Notes: a model not told the origin generated them from the letters alone. Positions 35,836 to 47,098 are shown, counted from the stretch's first letter. The stretch: DNA of 64,000 nucleotides from Helicobacter sp. 12S02232-10 (GCF_002272895.1 NZ_MLAQ01000005.1:104189-168188), one strand, 5' to 3'. A program made the numbers and translations.

Positions 35836-36678
35836 ATGAAAAAACTGATTTTTGTTTCGTTATTATTAGGGGTAATTTTTTATGGCTGTAGTGATCCTAC
35901 TAAAATAAAAGAAAATGATACCCAAGAAGTTCAATCCTTAAAAACAGATTGTGCTGCTGGAGATTTGGAAAGTTGTGCAAATTTGGGCGCGAAATATGCT
36001 TTAGGGCAAGATATTAAAAAAGATATCGGTGCGGCAAAAACTTTGTTTAAAAAATCTTGTGATGGGGGCAATCCTACAGGATGCTATAATCTAGGGGTTA
36101 TTGATAGAGATAAAAAAGATTATAAAAAGGCGATGGGTAAGTTTAAAGATTCTTGTGAAAAGGGATTTGGACAGGCTTGCTATAGTATCGGGGTGATGTA
36201 TAAAAATGCCGAAGGTGTCGAGCAAGATTTAGATCTTAGTGCAGATATGTTTTCAAAGGCTTGTGATTTAAATAGTGCTTATGGATGCTTAGATGCTTGC
36301 GTATTTTATAAAGATGATGCTCAGGGCGATCGCGCTTTACCTCTATGTCAAAGGGCTTGTGAGTTGGGTAATGGGGCAGGCTGTTTCAATGCTAGCGATC
36401 TGTATTTCACAAAATATAAGGATATTCCAAATACATTGGCTTATTCAAAACGAGCTTGTGATTTGGGGGTAGATGTGGCTTGCTCAAACGTTGCATTTTT
36501 ATACGCTGAAGGTAAAGACATTCCTAAGGATATAAAGAAAGCGGTGACTTATTTTGATAAGGCGTGTTCTTTGGGGAATGAGCAGGCTTGTAAAAATTCC
36601 GAAACAATCAAATCTGATTTAAGCAAGAATAATAAAAAGGTTTCGTCTGCAATTTCTAAACATTTGAAAAAAAACTGA
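35836..36678 (+). CDS. Secreted cysteine-rich Sel1-repeat protein (Hcp type)
   Basis: A 280-residue exported protein with signal sequence KKLIFVSLLLGVIFYGCSD; the Cys may be a lipidation site. About six 36-residue Sel1-like repeats each carry paired cysteines, visible as CxxGxxxSCxNLGxxY, CYNLGVIDRD and CYSIGVMYKNAEGV. In Helicobacter cysteine-rich proteins these Cys pairs form disulfides bracing each helical hairpin. Functions proposed for Hcp proteins include host interaction and peptidoglycan binding; none can be assigned here. It has its own promoter. Confidence 0.85.
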   Translation: MKKLIFVSLLLGVIFYGCSDPTKIKENDTQEVQSLKTDCAAGDLESCANLGAKYALGQDIKKDIGAAKTLFKKSCDGGNPTGCYNLGVIDRDKKDYKKAMGKFKDSCEKGFGQACYSIGVMYKNAEGVEQDLDLSADMFSKACDLNSAYGCLDACVFYKDDAQGDRALPLCQRACELGNGAGCFNASDLYFTKYKDIPNTLAYSKRACDLGVDVACSNVAFLYAEGKDIPKDIKKAVTYFDKACSLGNEQACKNSETIKSDLSKNNKKVSSAISKHLKKN

Positions 36679-36776
36679 TTTTTTAGTTTTTTCAAGAATT
36701 TTTAAATTCAGAGTGATTTTTATTGCTTGTTGTAGTAAAATGCACTTAAACAACACTTTATGAGAAAGGCAATAAG

Positions 36777-37823
36777 ATGTTAAATGCCAAAAGTATCGCG
36801 ATTGTAAGTAGTTATTTTAATGGGATTATGCTTGTAGGGGTTATATCATTTGCCGCATTGTATTTTTCTGGTATTGATTTTATTAAACTTATGCATTTTT
36901 CTCCTTTATTGATAGGCGTTATTGTAGGAACACTGGCATCTTCTATTTTTAGGAGAGCAAAAAGTTCTACTGAAAAAGGTGTCAATTTCAGTGCTAAAAA
37001 ACTTTTAAGATTGGGCATCATCCTTTATGGATTTAATGTTACTTTGAGTGAAATCACAAATCTTGGAGCATCTCCTATTATCATCGCATTTGTGGTTGTT
37101 GCAGTTATTTTTGTATTGGGAACTTATATAGGGATAAAACTTGGTCTTGATAGAGATATTGCGATGCTTGTGAGTGGAGGAAGTGCGGTATGCGGGGCTG
37201 CAGCAGTATTGGCTTTGGAATCTTCGATTAAATCTGAGCCTTATAAAGGAGTCGTTGCAGTTGGAACCGTAGTGGTTTTTGGAATTATTGCGATGTTTTT
37301 ATATCCGATATTTTATAATATCGGGATTATTCCTTTAACCCCCATTCAAGAAGGCATTTATATCGGCGCTACTTTACACGAAGTAGCCAATGTTGCAGGT
37401 GCTGCAAGTTCTGTTTCTCCAGAAGCTGAAAGTGTAGCAGTAACAATTAAAATGATTCGTGTGATTTTATTGGTACCGTTGCTTTTAATCGTCTCTTATT
37501 TGGCAGCACATAATTCTCACGGAGGAAATCATAGAAAATTACATATTCCTTGGTTCGCTTTTGGATTTTTGGGAGTCGTTTTGTTGAATTCTTATATTTT
37601 TAAACTTTCTGATGGGATTATTTCAGAAGAAGTTTTAATTAAGATTATGGATGCTCTTAGGTATCTTTGTAATGTTTGCTTGGTATTTGCGATGGTTGCA
37701 CTGGGATTGCAGGTAGATTTAAAGAAATTTATCACTTCTGGGGGAAAAGCGTTTGCGCTTGCGTTGATATTATTTGTTATTCTGATCATCGGGGGATTTC
37801 TATTGGTTAAATTTTTTACTTAA
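36777..37823 (+). CDS. YeiH/UPF0324 family membrane transporter
   Basis: A 348-residue protein with about ten membrane spans and the family motifs KKLLRLGIILYGFNVTLSEI, LVSGGSAVCGAAAVLALE and ATLHEVANVAGAA. The family is annotated as putative sulfate exporters, from links to taurine and sulfonate breakdown in some bacteria; nothing here confirms a substrate. It is followed after 12 bases by thioredoxin, so the two may be co-expressed. TAAAAT at 36736-36741 is a possible -10 box. Confidence 0.85.
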   Translation: MLNAKSIAIVSSYFNGIMLVGVISFAALYFSGIDFIKLMHFSPLLIGVIVGTLASSIFRRAKSSTEKGVNFSAKKLLRLGIILYGFNVTLSEITNLGASPIIIAFVVVAVIFVLGTYIGIKLGLDRDIAMLVSGGSAVCGAAAVLALESSIKSEPYKGVVAVGTVVVFGIIAMFLYPIFYNIGIIPLTPIQEGIYIGATLHEVANVAGAASSVSPEAESVAVTIKMIRVILLVPLLLIVSYLAAHNSHGGNHRKLHIPWFAFGFLGVVLLNSYIFKLSDGIISEEVLIKIMDALRYLCNVCLVFAMVALGLQVDLKKFITSGGKAFALALILFVILIIGGFLLVKFFT

Positions 37824-37835
37824 AGGAGAATTATT

Positions 37836-38150
37836 ATGGTTGAACTTATCGATCGTTCCAAATTTGAGAATGAGGTTAAGGCGGGTTCTGTTATTGTTGA
37901 TTTTGGTGCAGACTGGTGTCCAGACTGTCGTAGAATTGAGCCTATTATGGGAGCTTTGGCCAAAGAATATGATGGAAAAGTCAAAATTTTCAAGATCAAT
38001 ATTGATGCTGAAGAAGCTTTAAAAGATGAGCTTGGTGTCCGGAGGATTCCCACTCTTATTTTTTATAAAGATGGCAAAGAAGTTGGAGAGAGACTTGTAG
38101 AGCCTGACAATAGACTCCCGATAGAAACTGCTTTAAAAAAGATTTTATAA
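37836..38150 (+). CDS. trx2: Thioredoxin with CPDC active site (Trx2 type)
   Basis: Small cytoplasmic redox protein of 104 residues with the thioredoxin fold. The active site is WCPDC (residues 27-31) instead of the usual WCGPC; the cis-Pro is in RRIPTLIFY. H. pylori Trx2 (HP1458) has the same CPDC site, and it lies near dnaE there as here. A strong AAGGAGA site precedes the ATG. Confidence 0.92.
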   Translation: MVELIDRSKFENEVKAGSVIVDFGADWCPDCRRIEPIMGALAKEYDGKVKIFKINIDAEEALKDELGVRRIPTLIFYKDGKEVGERLVEPDNRLPIETALKKIL

Positions 38151-38166
38151 ACTTAAATCATTAAAA

Positions 38167-38194
38167 TTCGCAGATTAATGGTTTAATCTGCGAA
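38167..38194. terminator. Strong bidirectional terminator hairpin
   Basis: A perfect 12-base stem (TTCGCAGATTAA with its complement) around a 4-base loop TGGT, between the convergent trx2 and pseudouridine synthase genes. A-rich sequence on the left and T-rich stretches on the right suit both directions. Confidence 0.75.
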
Positions 38195-38219
38195 GATTGA
38201 TAAGTTTTTACGGATTTTT

Positions 38220-39110
38220 CTATTTTTGATATAAGTCTATTTTTGGCATATGAAAGCTTTTTATATGGTAGTGTAAATTCTTGTAAGTGAAACTTAAGCT
38301 TTGAGAATGGAGCATTAAGAGGGGGTTTTTATCTTCGTGTTCCTTTTTTCTCTCAAGGTAGTTCCTAGCTGTATTATCATCGACGCCATAAAGGGATTCT
38401 CCGATGATGCTATGTCCGATATGACTCAAATGGATTCGGATTTGATGTGTCCTGCCTGTGATAGGGATAACTTTTAAAAGCGTGGAATCTATTTTTTCAT
38501 CATAAAAAAGAGGAAAAATTTTTGTAATGGATTTTTTTCCATCAGAAGCTATTGTGCAACGAATACTTAAATCTTTATGTTTATCTGCATTTTGAGGGAC
38601 ACAGATAGGGAGATCAATCGTTTGAGGCGTACATATTTTTCCTTTCACAAAAGCAAGATATTCTTTTTGGACTTGTTTTTTTGCAAAGAGTTCTTTGAGT
38701 GAGGCTTCATAGCATTTTTTTCTACTGATCATAATCAACCCACTTGTTTCATAATCAAGTCTGTGGATAGGATTTGCCTCTTGCCCAAATTCTGATTTGA
38801 TGGCATCACAAAGACTGAAATGCTCAAAATATCCCTTCGGGTGGACAAGCATTTTGGAAGGCTTGTCATAAACGGCAAAAAATGGAGTTATAAAAATCGG
38901 CTTGAGATTCATAGAGACGGGTTTGAAGTAAGTGAGTTCAACGCTTCCTGCTATTATTTGGGATTTATGAACGGGCAAGGTATTTTGTTTGAGACGCTGC
39001 TTATCTAAATGTCTTTGGGCTTCTTTTTGCGAACATCCTAAGGCTTCCATTACAAATAAAAAAGCTTTCTTTGGAGAATTTAATGTAAAATTTTTGGTTA
39101 TAAAAGGCAT
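38220..39110 (-). CDS. RluA/RluD family pseudouridine synthase
   Basis: Modifies uridine in rRNA or tRNA. The catalytic motif is HRLDYETSGLIM and the later motif is GRTHQIRIHLSHIGHSIIGE. An N-terminal S4-like part (EALGCSQKEAQRHLDKQRL) is present. Length is 296 residues. It overlaps recJ by 13 bases. The order pseudouridine synthase-recJ-pyrG matches H. pylori HP0347-HP0349. The target base cannot be predicted. Confidence 0.88.
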   Translation of the reverse strand: MPFITKNFTLNSPKKAFLFVMEALGCSQKEAQRHLDKQRLKQNTLPVHKSQIIAGSVELTYFKPVSMNLKPIFITPFFAVYDKPSKMLVHPKGYFEHFSLCDAIKSEFGQEANPIHRLDYETSGLIMISRKKCYEASLKELFAKKQVQKEYLAFVKGKICTPQTIDLPICVPQNADKHKDLSIRCTIASDGKKSITKIFPLFYDEKIDSTLLKVIPITGRTHQIRIHLSHIGHSIIGESLYGVDDNTARNYLERKKEHEDKNPLLMLHSQSLSFTYKNLHYHIKSFHMPKIDLYQK

Positions 39111-40666
39111 TTTGTGATAGTTTTTAAAATCATTAAAGGAGCTCCGCTAAAACTATCTCTTTGGAGATGAAAGCTGATATTGACTTGTTCATTTTCTTTG
39201 TAAAATGTTTCGCAAAAAAATGACATCGCTTTTTGTTTGCGGTAAGAAATATTGAACTCTAACTGCTGATGAAGCGATTTGAGCACTTTACTTGAAGCGA
39301 TTCTTAAATTGTTGCATATGAAGCCAGGTTGCGGATTTCCCTGTCCATAAGGTTCAAATTGTTCAAGTATTTTCAGGAGTTCATTATCAATATCATCGGG
39401 GTTCAAAATCCCCAGATTTTCATTCGGCTCTTTTTCTTCAGTTTCAGGCATTTCAAAATCCTTGAGAGCCTCAAAGAATGGCTCTAAGTTCTTTTGTTCT
39501 AACTGAAGTCCGATGGCTTTGGCGTGTCCTCCAAATTGTGTAAAAAATCTTGAATGAGCATTGAGTGCTTCAATCAAATTGATATTTCCATAGCTACGAG
39601 CACTTCCTTTGAGTTTGTCGTCTTTTTGATTCAATACGATTGCAGGTCTATTGTAGTTTTGAGAAAGATTTGCTGCAACAATACCTAACACTCCCTCGTG
39701 CCAATCTTTTCCATAGGCAATCACGCAGTTTTTTCCGACTAAGGAGGTATTTTTGGCGAGTTCCAAAATATTTTGAGCAGTCATTTTTCTCTCTTGATTG
39801 AGTCTGTTTAAGTCTTGATATAGTTTTTGTGCGATTTCTTTATCTTTTTCAAGGAAAAATTTTGCGGCCAGATTTCCATCCCCCATTCTACCAGCGCTGT
39901 TGATGAGAGGGGCTATAGAGTAGGCAATGTCTTGAGCGGTAATGTTTTTTGTTTTCAATCCGTTTTTGAGTATTTGATTAGGAATTGCATCAGATTCGAT
40001 AAATTTTTTCAGACCTGTTTTAACCAAAAGTTTATTGATTTTTACAAGTGGCATCATATCAGCAATCGTTGCAATACAGACTAAATCAAGCAATGAAACC
40101 AAAGAGATCTCTAATCCCATTTTTATCTTGATAGCATTGCATAAATACCAAGACAATGTGGCACCACAAACTTCTTTTTGAGGAAAATTACAATCAGTTT
40201 GTTGGGGATTAATGATTGCATCAGCTTCAGGAAGAATGTCTTTAAGGGTATGATGATCGGTAATGATAAAAGAAATTTTATTTTTTTTGCAATATTCCCC
40301 AGTTTCAAATGCACTGATGCCATTATCAACGGTAATGACAATGTCGGCGGGATTTTTTTCCACAATAGTTTTGCTGATTCCATAACCGTCGCTAAAGCGA
40401 TTGGGAATAATATAGCTGATGTTTTGATAGCCGATGATATCAAAAAATCGCATCATAATTACGCAAGATGTGATGCCATCAACATCATAATCTCCCACAA
40501 CTAAGATTTTTCGATTGTTTTTTATGCCTTCTGATATGATGGTAGCAGCAATTTGAGCATCTTTGAATTCATAAGGGTGGGGGAGTTGTTTGAGAGATGT
40601 AAATGCATCGTCTTTAAATCTTTGGGCTAAAATATTTTCCACTTCCTGTTTGCTCAAGAAATTCAT
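39098..40666 (-). CDS. recJ: Single-stranded-DNA-specific exonuclease RecJ
   Basis: 5'-3' single-strand exonuclease in recombination and mismatch repair. DHH family motifs are present: [30 protein letters not shown], then the DHHA1 motif [12 protein letters not shown]. At 522 residues it is near the family length. The start overlaps the pyrG stop in an ATGA, so the pair is translationally coupled. Confidence 0.94.
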   Translation of the reverse strand: MNFLSKQEVENILAQRFKDDAFTSLKQLPHPYEFKDAQIAATIISEGIKNNRKILVVGDYDVDGITSCVIMMRFFDIIGYQNISYIIPNRFSDGYGISKTIVEKNPADIVITVDNGISAFETGEYCKKNKISFIITDHHTLKDILPEADAIINPQQTDCNFPQKEVCGATLSWYLCNAIKIKMGLEISLVSLLDLVCIATIADMMPLVKINKLLVKTGLKKFIESDAIPNQILKNGLKTKNITAQDIAYSIAPLINSAGRMGDGNLAAKFFLEKDKEIAQKLYQDLNRLNQERKMTAQNILELAKNTSLVGKNCVIAYGKDWHEGVLGIVAANLSQNYNRPAIVLNQKDDKLKGSARSYGNINLIEALNAHSRFFTQFGGHAKAIGLQLEQKNLEPFFEALKDFEMPETEEKEPNENLGILNPDDIDNELLKILEQFEPYGQGNPQPGFICNNLRIASSKVLKSLHQQLEFNISYRKQKAMSFFCETFYKENEQVNISFHLQRDSFSGAPLMILKTITKCLL

Positions 40667-42294
40667 TTGTTTTGAAATTCCAAAGATTTTTTAACGAATT
40701 CTAAGATAATAGGGTTGGGGTTTTGTAACCTTGAGGTAAATTCAGGATGGAACTGCACACCGACGAAAAATGGATGATTGCTAATTTCTACAGCTTCGAT
40801 CAGTCCATTTGAAGATTCCCCGCTGATAATCATCCCGTTTTTTTCAAGATCTTTTCTATATTTGGGATTGGCTTCATATCGGTGTCGGTGACGCTCTTTG
40901 ATGATAGGTCGTTCACTATAGGCTTTGGATAGTTTTGTGCCTTGTTTGATTTTGCATTCGTATTCGCCTAGTCTCATCGTCCCCCCCATAGGTGATTGAT
41001 GGGTGCGAATTTGTTCTTTTCCCTGTTGGTCAATAAAGTCTTCAATCAAGTAGATAAAAGGATTTTTTGTATCGGGCTGAAACTCTGTGGAGTCAGCGTC
41101 TTTGATTCCCAATACATTTCTAGCAAACTCGACAATAGAAAGCTGCATTCCCAAACAAATCCCTAAGAAAGGTATCTTTTTTTCCCTTGCATATTTGATA
41201 GCTTCAATTTTGCCTTTTACGCCTCTTTCCCCAAATCCACCTGGAATGAGTATGCCATCGACATCATCAAGAGTAAAAAGAGTCTCTAAAGAGAGATTTT
41301 CGCTGTCTATCCATTTTATATTTACACGCGTATCGGTATTTGCTCCTGCGTGTGTAAGGGCTTCTGTGAGGGATTTATAGGATTCTTTGAGAGTGAGGTA
41401 TTTGCCGACAAAGCCAATGGTGATGGAGTCTTTAGGGGAAATGATTTTTTTGACCAATATATCCCATTCATCCATTTTTGGTTTTAACTCACCGAGCTTG
41501 AAGCGTCTTGCAATCGGGGTGAGAATATCCTCTTTTAAGAAATTGATCGGGCATTTATAAATACTTTCGGCATCTTCAGCCACAATCACGCTATCATCAT
41601 CTACATCGCAACTCAAGGCAAGCTTTTTTTTCAATTCTTTGCTTAAAGGTTTTTCGCAACGCGCTAAAATAATTTGTGGAGAAATGCCGATACGCCTGAG
41701 TTCTTGGACAGAATGTTGTGTCGGTTTTGTTTTTAACTCTCCGGCTGCCTTGATTAGAGGGATAAGCGTTACGTGAATACTAATGACAAGATCATTTCCA
41801 AGTTCGTGCTTCATTTGTCTCATCGCTTCCAAATAGGGCATTCCTTCCATATCTCCAACCGTTCCCCCTAGCTCAACGACCAAAAAATCACTCCCTGAGC
41901 CTGCGATCTTGATTCTGTTTTTTATTTCATCTACAATATGAGGTACGATTTGAATGGTTTTTCCTAGATATTTACCATGTCTTTCATTTTCGATGACAGA
42001 GAGATAGATTTGCCCTGTTGTAAAGTTGTTTTGCTTGGAGAAATCTTTATTCAAAAATCTCTCATAATGTCCAATGTCAAGGTCAGTTTCAGCCCCATCA
42101 AAAGTGACAAATACTTCCCCGTGCTCTAAGGGACTCATTGTGCCAGGATCTACATTGATATAGGGATCGATTTTTAAAATGGAAACCTGATGCCCCGAAT
42201 GTTTTAGCAGCGTTGCGATTGAAGAGGAAGAAATACCCTTTCCAAGAGAGCTTAATACGCCTCCTGTGACGAATATATATTTTGTTTGTTTCAT
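40663..42294 (-). CDS. pyrG: CTP synthase
   Basis: Aminates UTP to CTP using glutamine. The N-terminal synthetase domain starts [21 protein letters not shown]. The C-terminal class I glutamine amidotransferase domain has the nucleophile Cys in [11 protein letters not shown] and the His-Glu dyad in [10 protein letters not shown] chose ATG 42294; the frame opens 12 codons earlier without family similarity. Length is 543 residues. Confidence 0.97.
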   Translation of the reverse strand: MKQTKYIFVTGGVLSSLGKGISSSSIATLLKHSGHQVSILKIDPYINVDPGTMSPLEHGEVFVTFDGAETDLDIGHYERFLNKDFSKQNNFTTGQIYLSVIENERHGKYLGKTIQIVPHIVDEIKNRIKIAGSGSDFLVVELGGTVGDMEGMPYLEAMRQMKHELGNDLVISIHVTLIPLIKAAGELKTKPTQHSVQELRRIGISPQIILARCEKPLSKELKKKLALSCDVDDDSVIVAEDAESIYKCPINFLKEDILTPIARRFKLGELKPKMDEWDILVKKIISPKDSITIGFVGKYLTLKESYKSLTEALTHAGANTDTRVNIKWIDSENLSLETLFTLDDVDGILIPGGFGERGVKGKIEAIKYAREKKIPFLGICLGMQLSIVEFARNVLGIKDADSTEFQPDTKNPFIYLIEDFIDQQGKEQIRTHQSPMGGTMRLGEYECKIKQGTKLSKAYSERPIIKERHRHRYEANPKYRKDLEKNGMIISGESSNGLIEAVEISNHPFFVGVQFHPEFTSRLQNPNPIILEFVKKSLEFQNK

Positions 42295-42425
42295 CGTTGT
42301 TCCCAAATATTTTTTCGATATCTTAATCAAAATGGAGTTAAAAGTGATTTAATTTCGGATAGATTTATGCTTTTAATGTAGAATTCGTCCCATTTTAAAA
42401 ATTTTAAAAAATATTGGGTGATGAG

Positions 42426-43640
42426 ATGCTTTATTTATCGGGATTGATATTTATTATTTTTTACACGCTCCCAAGCCTTGTGTTGGCTTATTTGCAGTTC
42501 AGACATATTGAATTTAGGTTAAAGCAAACGCCTGTAATTTTATCTGCGAAAGACTATTGTGAAGCGGGCAGATATTCCTTAGAAAAGTTAAAAGTTTCTA
42601 TGGTTCAAAATATTGTCGAACTTTTTGTCTTTTTATTTTGGATTAGCGTTGGGTTTTGGTTGCTTCAGGGTATTTTTGAAACATTGGGATTTTCAGAGAG
42701 GATAAGTTCTTTGGCTTTTGTGTTGGTGTTTTTGAGTGTAGGGTTTATCATTTCTTTGCCAACGAGTTTTTATACGACGATGGTTTTGGATAAAAAATTC
42801 GGCTTCAGTAAAAATACTTTGGGATTGTTTTTTAAAGACGCTTTAAAAAGCTTTGCAATGTTGATATTCATTGGAGGAACATTGGTATTTTTATTGCTTG
42901 AAGTGATAAAAAGATTCTCTTATTGGTGGCTTGAGGGCTTTTTTTTACTTTTTATTTTTACGATTTTGGTAAATGTTTTGTACCCGATGTTGATTGCTCC
43001 GATTTTCAATAAATTTACACCGCTTAATGACAATCTTTTGCGAGAAAAAATAGAGGCAATGATGCAAAAAGTTGGTTTTAAAAGTAGTGGGATTTTCGTG
43101 ATGGATGCTAGTAAGCGAGATGGGAGATTGAATGCCTATTTTGGGGGCTTAGGGAAGTCTAAGCGAGTTGTATTATTTGATACTTTGCTTGAAAAGGTTT
43201 CTCAGGAGGGGTTGCTTTCGATTTTAGGTCACGAATTGGGGCATTTTAAGCACAAGGATATTTTTAAAAATATTTTCATCATCGGGATTCTTTTATTTAT
43301 CGTTTTTTTTATTGCAGGAAATTTGCCTGAAACATTTTTTGAGTCAATGGGAGTTTCTGCAAATCCTGCTGTAACGATTACATTTTTAATTCTCATCGTT
43401 CCTGTGATTTCATTTTTAATGATGCCAATTATAGGTTATTTCAGTCGAAAAGCCGAATATAGAGCCGATGAATTTGGAGCAAAGCTTACAAGTAAATATT
43501 GTTTGGCTGAGGCCTTGATTCGCATCGTAAATGAAAATAAGGCATTCCCTTGTTCTCATCCTGCCTATATATTTTTCTATTATACCCATCCGCCGCTATT
43601 AAAGAGACTAGAAGCTTTGGATTATCATATGGAGAAATGA
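42426..43640 (+). CDS. M48 family CAAX-protease-like membrane metalloprotease (Ste24 type)
   Basis: Inner-membrane zinc protease. Several membrane spans flank the zinc motif HELGHFKH (ILGHELGHFKHKDI), with the third ligand Glu in YRADEFGA. I chose ATG 42426 (MLYLSG); an in-frame TTG lies 12 bases earlier. Length is about 404 residues. In bacteria such proteins act in membrane-protein quality control; there is no prenylated substrate known. It is followed immediately by prmC as HP0382/HP0381 are paired in H. pylori. Confidence 0.9.
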   Translation: MLYLSGLIFIIFYTLPSLVLAYLQFRHIEFRLKQTPVILSAKDYCEAGRYSLEKLKVSMVQNIVELFVFLFWISVGFWLLQGIFETLGFSERISSLAFVLVFLSVGFIISLPTSFYTTMVLDKKFGFSKNTLGLFFKDALKSFAMLIFIGGTLVFLLLEVIKRFSYWWLEGFFLLFIFTILVNVLYPMLIAPIFNKFTPLNDNLLREKIEAMMQKVGFKSSGIFVMDASKRDGRLNAYFGGLGKSKRVVLFDTLLEKVSQEGLLSILGHELGHFKHKDIFKNIFIIGILLFIVFFIAGNLPETFFESMGVSANPAVTITFLILIVPVISFLMMPIIGYFSRKAEYRADEFGAKLTSKYCLAEALIRIVNENKAFPCSHPAYIFFYYTHPPLLKRLEALDYHMEK

Positions 43641-43641
43641 G

Positions 43642-44490
43642 TTGAATATTCTTAAAGCTCTTGAGTATGCTAAAAAAGAGCTTTTGCATTCTAAATTTGA
43701 TAGCAACATTCGAGTTGGTTTAGAGGCTGAGTTGCTTTTGAGCTTTGTATTGGATTCGACAAGAGAATGGTTGCACGCTTGGAGTGATCGCGAGATAAAA
43801 AAAAATGAATTTGATAAATTTATGGAATGTGTTTATAGACGAACTCAAGGCGAACCTATAGAGTATATCATTCAAAAAGTGAGTTTTTGTAGCGAGAGTT
43901 TTTATGTGGATAAAAGAGTCTTGATTCCAAGACCTGAAACAGAAATTTTAGTTCAAAAAGCTCAAGCTCTCATTGAAGCTGAAGAGATTTTTGAAGTGGG
44001 CGAAATAGGCGTAGGGAGTGGGATCATTTCGATTATGCTGGGACTTTTATGTCCAAAAATATCCATCATTGCTACAGATATTTCACCTTTAGCCATTGAA
44101 GTTGCCCAAATTAATCTCAATGCGTTTGCCACATCTTCCAATAGACTTAAAGAACGCATAACTTTGATGCATACCGATTTATTTGAAGGGGTCAAGTCCT
44201 TGCCTAAACTTTTGATTTCAAACCCTCCTTATATTGCCAAAAACTATCTGCTGTCTGAAAATGTTTTATATGAACCGCATACGGCTTTATTTGGAGGTAA
44301 AAACGGGGATGAAGTATTGCAAGCTATTATTGAATTTGGTGGGCAAAAGGGAATCAAGTTTTTGGCTTGTGAGATAGGATATGATCAAAAAGAGTGTATG
44401 GAGACATATCTTTTAGATCAAGGCTATCAGGGTGTTTTTTATAAGGATTTGAGCGGATTTTACAGAGGTTTTATTGCTTATTTGCAATAA
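43642..44490 (+). CDS. prmC: Peptide chain release factor glutamine methyltransferase
   Basis: Methylates the Gln of the GGQ motif in RF1 and RF2, both of which are also encoded in this window. The SAM motif is VGEIGVGSGIISIML and the substrate motif is SNPPYIAK (NPPY). Length is 282 residues. The start is TTG at 43642, one base after the upstream stop, so translation is coupled to the protease gene. Confidence 0.93.
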   Translation: MNILKALEYAKKELLHSKFDSNIRVGLEAELLLSFVLDSTREWLHAWSDREIKKNEFDKFMECVYRRTQGEPIEYIIQKVSFCSESFYVDKRVLIPRPETEILVQKAQALIEAEEIFEVGEIGVGSGIISIMLGLLCPKISIIATDISPLAIEVAQINLNAFATSSNRLKERITLMHTDLFEGVKSLPKLLISNPPYIAKNYLLSENVLYEPHTALFGGKNGDEVLQAIIEFGGQKGIKFLACEIGYDQKECMETYLLDQGYQGVFYKDLSGFYRGFIAYLQ

Positions 44491-44517
44491 TTTTTCTATG
44501 TTTTAGAAAATTTGGCT

Positions 44518-44958
44518 TCATACATAAAACATCATTTTTGCCAAAACAACGATAAAAAATCCGAGCAAAAGTGCTATGGGATGGATGATCTTACCTATAG
44601 GGCTAGGCTTTTTAAGGATGAATTTGTAAGTTAAGGAAATGATAATCATTGCAAAAATACTAAATGCAAAAACTATTTTCAACATCAGGAGTTTTTGGAG
44701 GTTTGAGCTGAAATAGCCGCTGTCTTTGCCGATATATTGACTCACCATCATTCCGCCCGTTATAAGGAGCAACAAGACGCATAAAGGCATAATTTTTGTG
44801 CCTCTTGTTCCAATTGCGCTTGCGGCTTTTTTTGCAATTTCACTCCCGAATGTTTTTTTAATATTTGGAAAAATAAAAATATCAAAAAACAAATAGCCTA
44901 GAAAAATAATGGCACAAATCAGATGGATGATCAGAATAAAAGGATAAATCGTTTGCAT
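44518..44958 (-). CDS. Four-span membrane protein, CopD-like
   Basis: A 146-residue hydrophobic protein with four predicted membrane spans and an early conserved His (FILIIHLICAIIFLGYLFFD). It resembles the CopD/DUF2269-type small membrane proteins of Helicobacter; these may bind heme or copper, but no such role is shown here. It converges with prmC, with a short TTTTCTA/TAGAAAA inverted repeat between them. Confidence 0.65.
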   Translation of the reverse strand: MQTIYPFILIIHLICAIIFLGYLFFDIFIFPNIKKTFGSEIAKKAASAIGTRGTKIMPLCVLLLLITGGMMVSQYIGKDSGYFSSNLQKLLMLKIVFAFSIFAMIIISLTYKFILKKPSPIGKIIHPIALLLGFFIVVLAKMMFYV

Positions 44959-45181
44959 ATTTTTCCTTATAAAGATTTAAATTTTAAGAAGTATATCAAA
45001 ATTGCCTAAGAAAAAATTGATTGATGTCAATAAATTTTATGTTATTTTTGCATATTTGTTATTTTACATTATGTATGGTTCTATATAAATATAGAAATAA
45101 AAACTATAGGATTAAACTTTAAAATGTGTGATGAAGGGGTATCAATAGATGATGATTGCATATGGAATGAAAAAGGAATTA

Positions 45182-45257
45182 TGGTGGCCACGATTGGATT
45201 CGAACCAACGACCACTACCATGTCAAGGTAGTGCTCTACCAACTGAGCTACGCGACC
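45182..45257 (-). tRNA. tRNA-Val (GAC)
   Basis: 76 bases with a full cloverleaf on the minus strand. The acceptor GGTCGCG pairs with CGTGGCC, with discriminator A and encoded CCA. The anticodon loop is TTGACAT with anticodon GAC, and the T-arm contains GGTTCGAATCC. It lies 51 bases downstream of lspA in the same direction and may share its transcript. Confidence 0.96.
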
Positions 45258-45308
45258 TGTTAAAAATCATCAACGTATAAAACAAGAGGAGCGATTATAC
45301 AATAGGGA

Positions 45309-45767
45309 TTATTTGGTTTTACTTAAAAGCATTTTTAAAATCAAAATCCCTACACCCACATCGATCATTGCATCAGCGAAGTTAAATACTGCAAACTCAA
45401 AACCATAGTGCCAATAAATATAATCGACAACCCCTCCGTGAATGAATCTATCCAAAATATTTGAAAACCCAGCGCCAAATATAATCCCAAAAACATAATC
45501 ATTGCGGATAAAAAACTCCCTTTGGCGTATAAGCAAAAATCCCATCAAGACGACTAAAAAAATCTGCAGATACTTCAGCCAATCACCCAAAAAACTAAGC
45601 ATCGAAAAAGCTACGCCTCGATTAAAAACAAGAATGATTGAAAGTGCCTCACTCTCCCAGCGCAAACCTCCCAATATTAAATATTTTATCCATTGATCAA
45701 GGGCAAAAACCAAAATAAATCCAAAACCAAAAATCAAAAAAGACTTTTTCAATTGCTTATTTAACAA
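45309..45767 (-). CDS. lspA: Lipoprotein signal peptidase
   Basis: Inner-membrane aspartyl protease that cleaves prolipoprotein signal peptides before the lipidated Cys. It has four membrane spans. The catalytic Asp motifs are [15 protein letters not shown] and FNFADAMI. Length is 152 residues. It overlaps glmM by 7 bases; the glmM-lspA pair matches H. pylori HP0075/HP0074. Confidence 0.95.
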   Translation of the reverse strand: MLNKQLKKSFLIFGFGFILVFALDQWIKYLILGGLRWESEALSIILVFNRGVAFSMLSFLGDWLKYLQIFLVVLMGFLLIRQREFFIRNDYVFGIIFGAGFSNILDRFIHGGVVDYIYWHYGFEFAVFNFADAMIDVGVGILILKMLLSKTK

Positions 45768-47098
45768 AGTTTTTCCTTTAAAAACTCACTCAAATCTTTT
45801 ATCATCGCCTCAAGCAGAGCTTTATCCTTTCCTTCCAATAAAATTCTAAGCTTATTTTCGGTGCCAGAATACCGTACTAAATGCCTGATGCCGGCATTTT
45901 GTATTTCTTTTAGATATTCTTGATAGCCCTGCAAAGATTCAAGCGGCTTTTTTTGTTCGATTGAAAGATTGATGAGTTTTTGGGGATAAAGTTCAAAAGG
46001 ATTTAAAATCTCTGCACTTTTCTTTTTACTTTTTGTCATCAATGCCATTACCTGAAGGGCACTCACCAAACCATCTCCGGTTTTTGCATAGTCGCCAAAG
46101 ATAATATGTCCGCTTTGCTCACCTCCAAAATTCACGTTATTTTTTTGCATTTCATCACACACGTATTTATCACCCACATTACACCGAATTAAATCAATTT
46201 TATGTTCCTTAAAATACTCTTCCAAGGCCAAATTACTCATCACAGTAGCGACAACTTTATTATTGCTCAACCTGCCTAAAGATTGTTGATAAATACCCAA
46301 TGCACCAATAAGCTTATCCCCATCAACAGCATTTCCTTTATTGTCAATTACCACCAATCGGTCAGCATCACCATCAAGTGCAAAACCGATATCGGCGCGA
46401 TAACGCTTTACCTCATCACTGAGTGCAAGAGGATGCATAGCTCCACATTGTGCGTTGATATTGTAGCCGTTGGGTTCATCATTAATCACAACTACATCAG
46501 CCCCCAGTTCCTCAAATACGGTAGGAGCTACCTTGTAGCCCGCACCATTAGCCGTATCGACAACCACACGAATGCCCTGCAAATTTAAATCCTTTGGAAA
46601 AGAGTTTTTTAAATGCATAATATAACGTCCCACCACGTCATCAATGCGTTTGGAGCTTCCTATTTCAGATCCGGTTTTGTAACTGCGTGCAATCAGTGCA
46701 TCATCATAAAATAATTTTTCAATTTCAATTTCAGCTTTTTCGCCCAATTTATAACCAAAACGATCAAAAAACTTGATACCGTTATCTTCATAAGGGTTAT
46801 GACTCGCACTGATCATTATTCCGGCATCACAACGCATATCTTCAGTCAAAAATGCAACTGCAGGAGTTGGCATTGGACCGACTTGAATCACATCATAACC
46901 TACTGACGTAAGGGCACTTACCAAAGCATTTTCTATCATATAGCCACTTCGTCTAGTATCTTTACCCACTAAAATCTTGTTGGTAATCGAATGTTTTCGA
47001 AAATACAATCCCGCCGCTGCACCCAATTTAATCACAAGCATTGGAGTAATATCTACGCCGGCTCTACCCCTCACACCATCGGTTCCAAAAATTTTCAT
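45761..47098 (-). CDS. glmM: Phosphoglucosamine mutase
   Basis: Converts glucosamine-6-phosphate to glucosamine-1-phosphate for UDP-GlcNAc. The phosphoserine loop is [13 protein letters not shown], the metal loop [13 protein letters not shown] and the C-terminal phosphate loop [17 protein letters not shown] chose ATG 47098 ([11 protein letters not shown]); the frame opens 9 codons earlier. About 445 residues. It is divergent from rpsT across about 90 bases. (In H. pylori this gene was once called ureC.). Confidence 0.97.
   Translation of the reverse strand: MKIFGTDGVRGRAGVDITPMLVIKLGAAAGLYFRKHSITNKILVGKDTRRSGYMIENALVSALTSVGYDVIQVGPMPTPAVAFLTEDMRCDAGIMISASHNPYEDNGIKFFDRFGYKLGEKAEIEIEKLFYDDALIARSYKTGSEIGSSKRIDDVVGRYIMHLKNSFPKDLNLQGIRVVVDTANGAGYKVAPTVFEELGADVVVINDEPNGYNINAQCGAMHPLALSDEVKRYRADIGFALDGDADRLVVIDNKGNAVDGDKLIGALGIYQQSLGRLSNNKVVATVMSNLALEEYFKEHKIDLIRCNVGDKYVCDEMQKNNVNFGGEQSGHIIFGDYAKTGDGLVSALQVMALMTKSKKKSAEILNPFELYPQKLINLSIEQKKPLESLQGYQEYLKEIQNAGIRHLVRYSGTENKLRILLEGKDKALLEAMIKDLSEFLKEKLC

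Noticed and set aside
45182..45257. Integration scar at tRNA-Val
   Set aside because: The tRNA is complete with CCA and neighbours on both sides are ordinary core genes.
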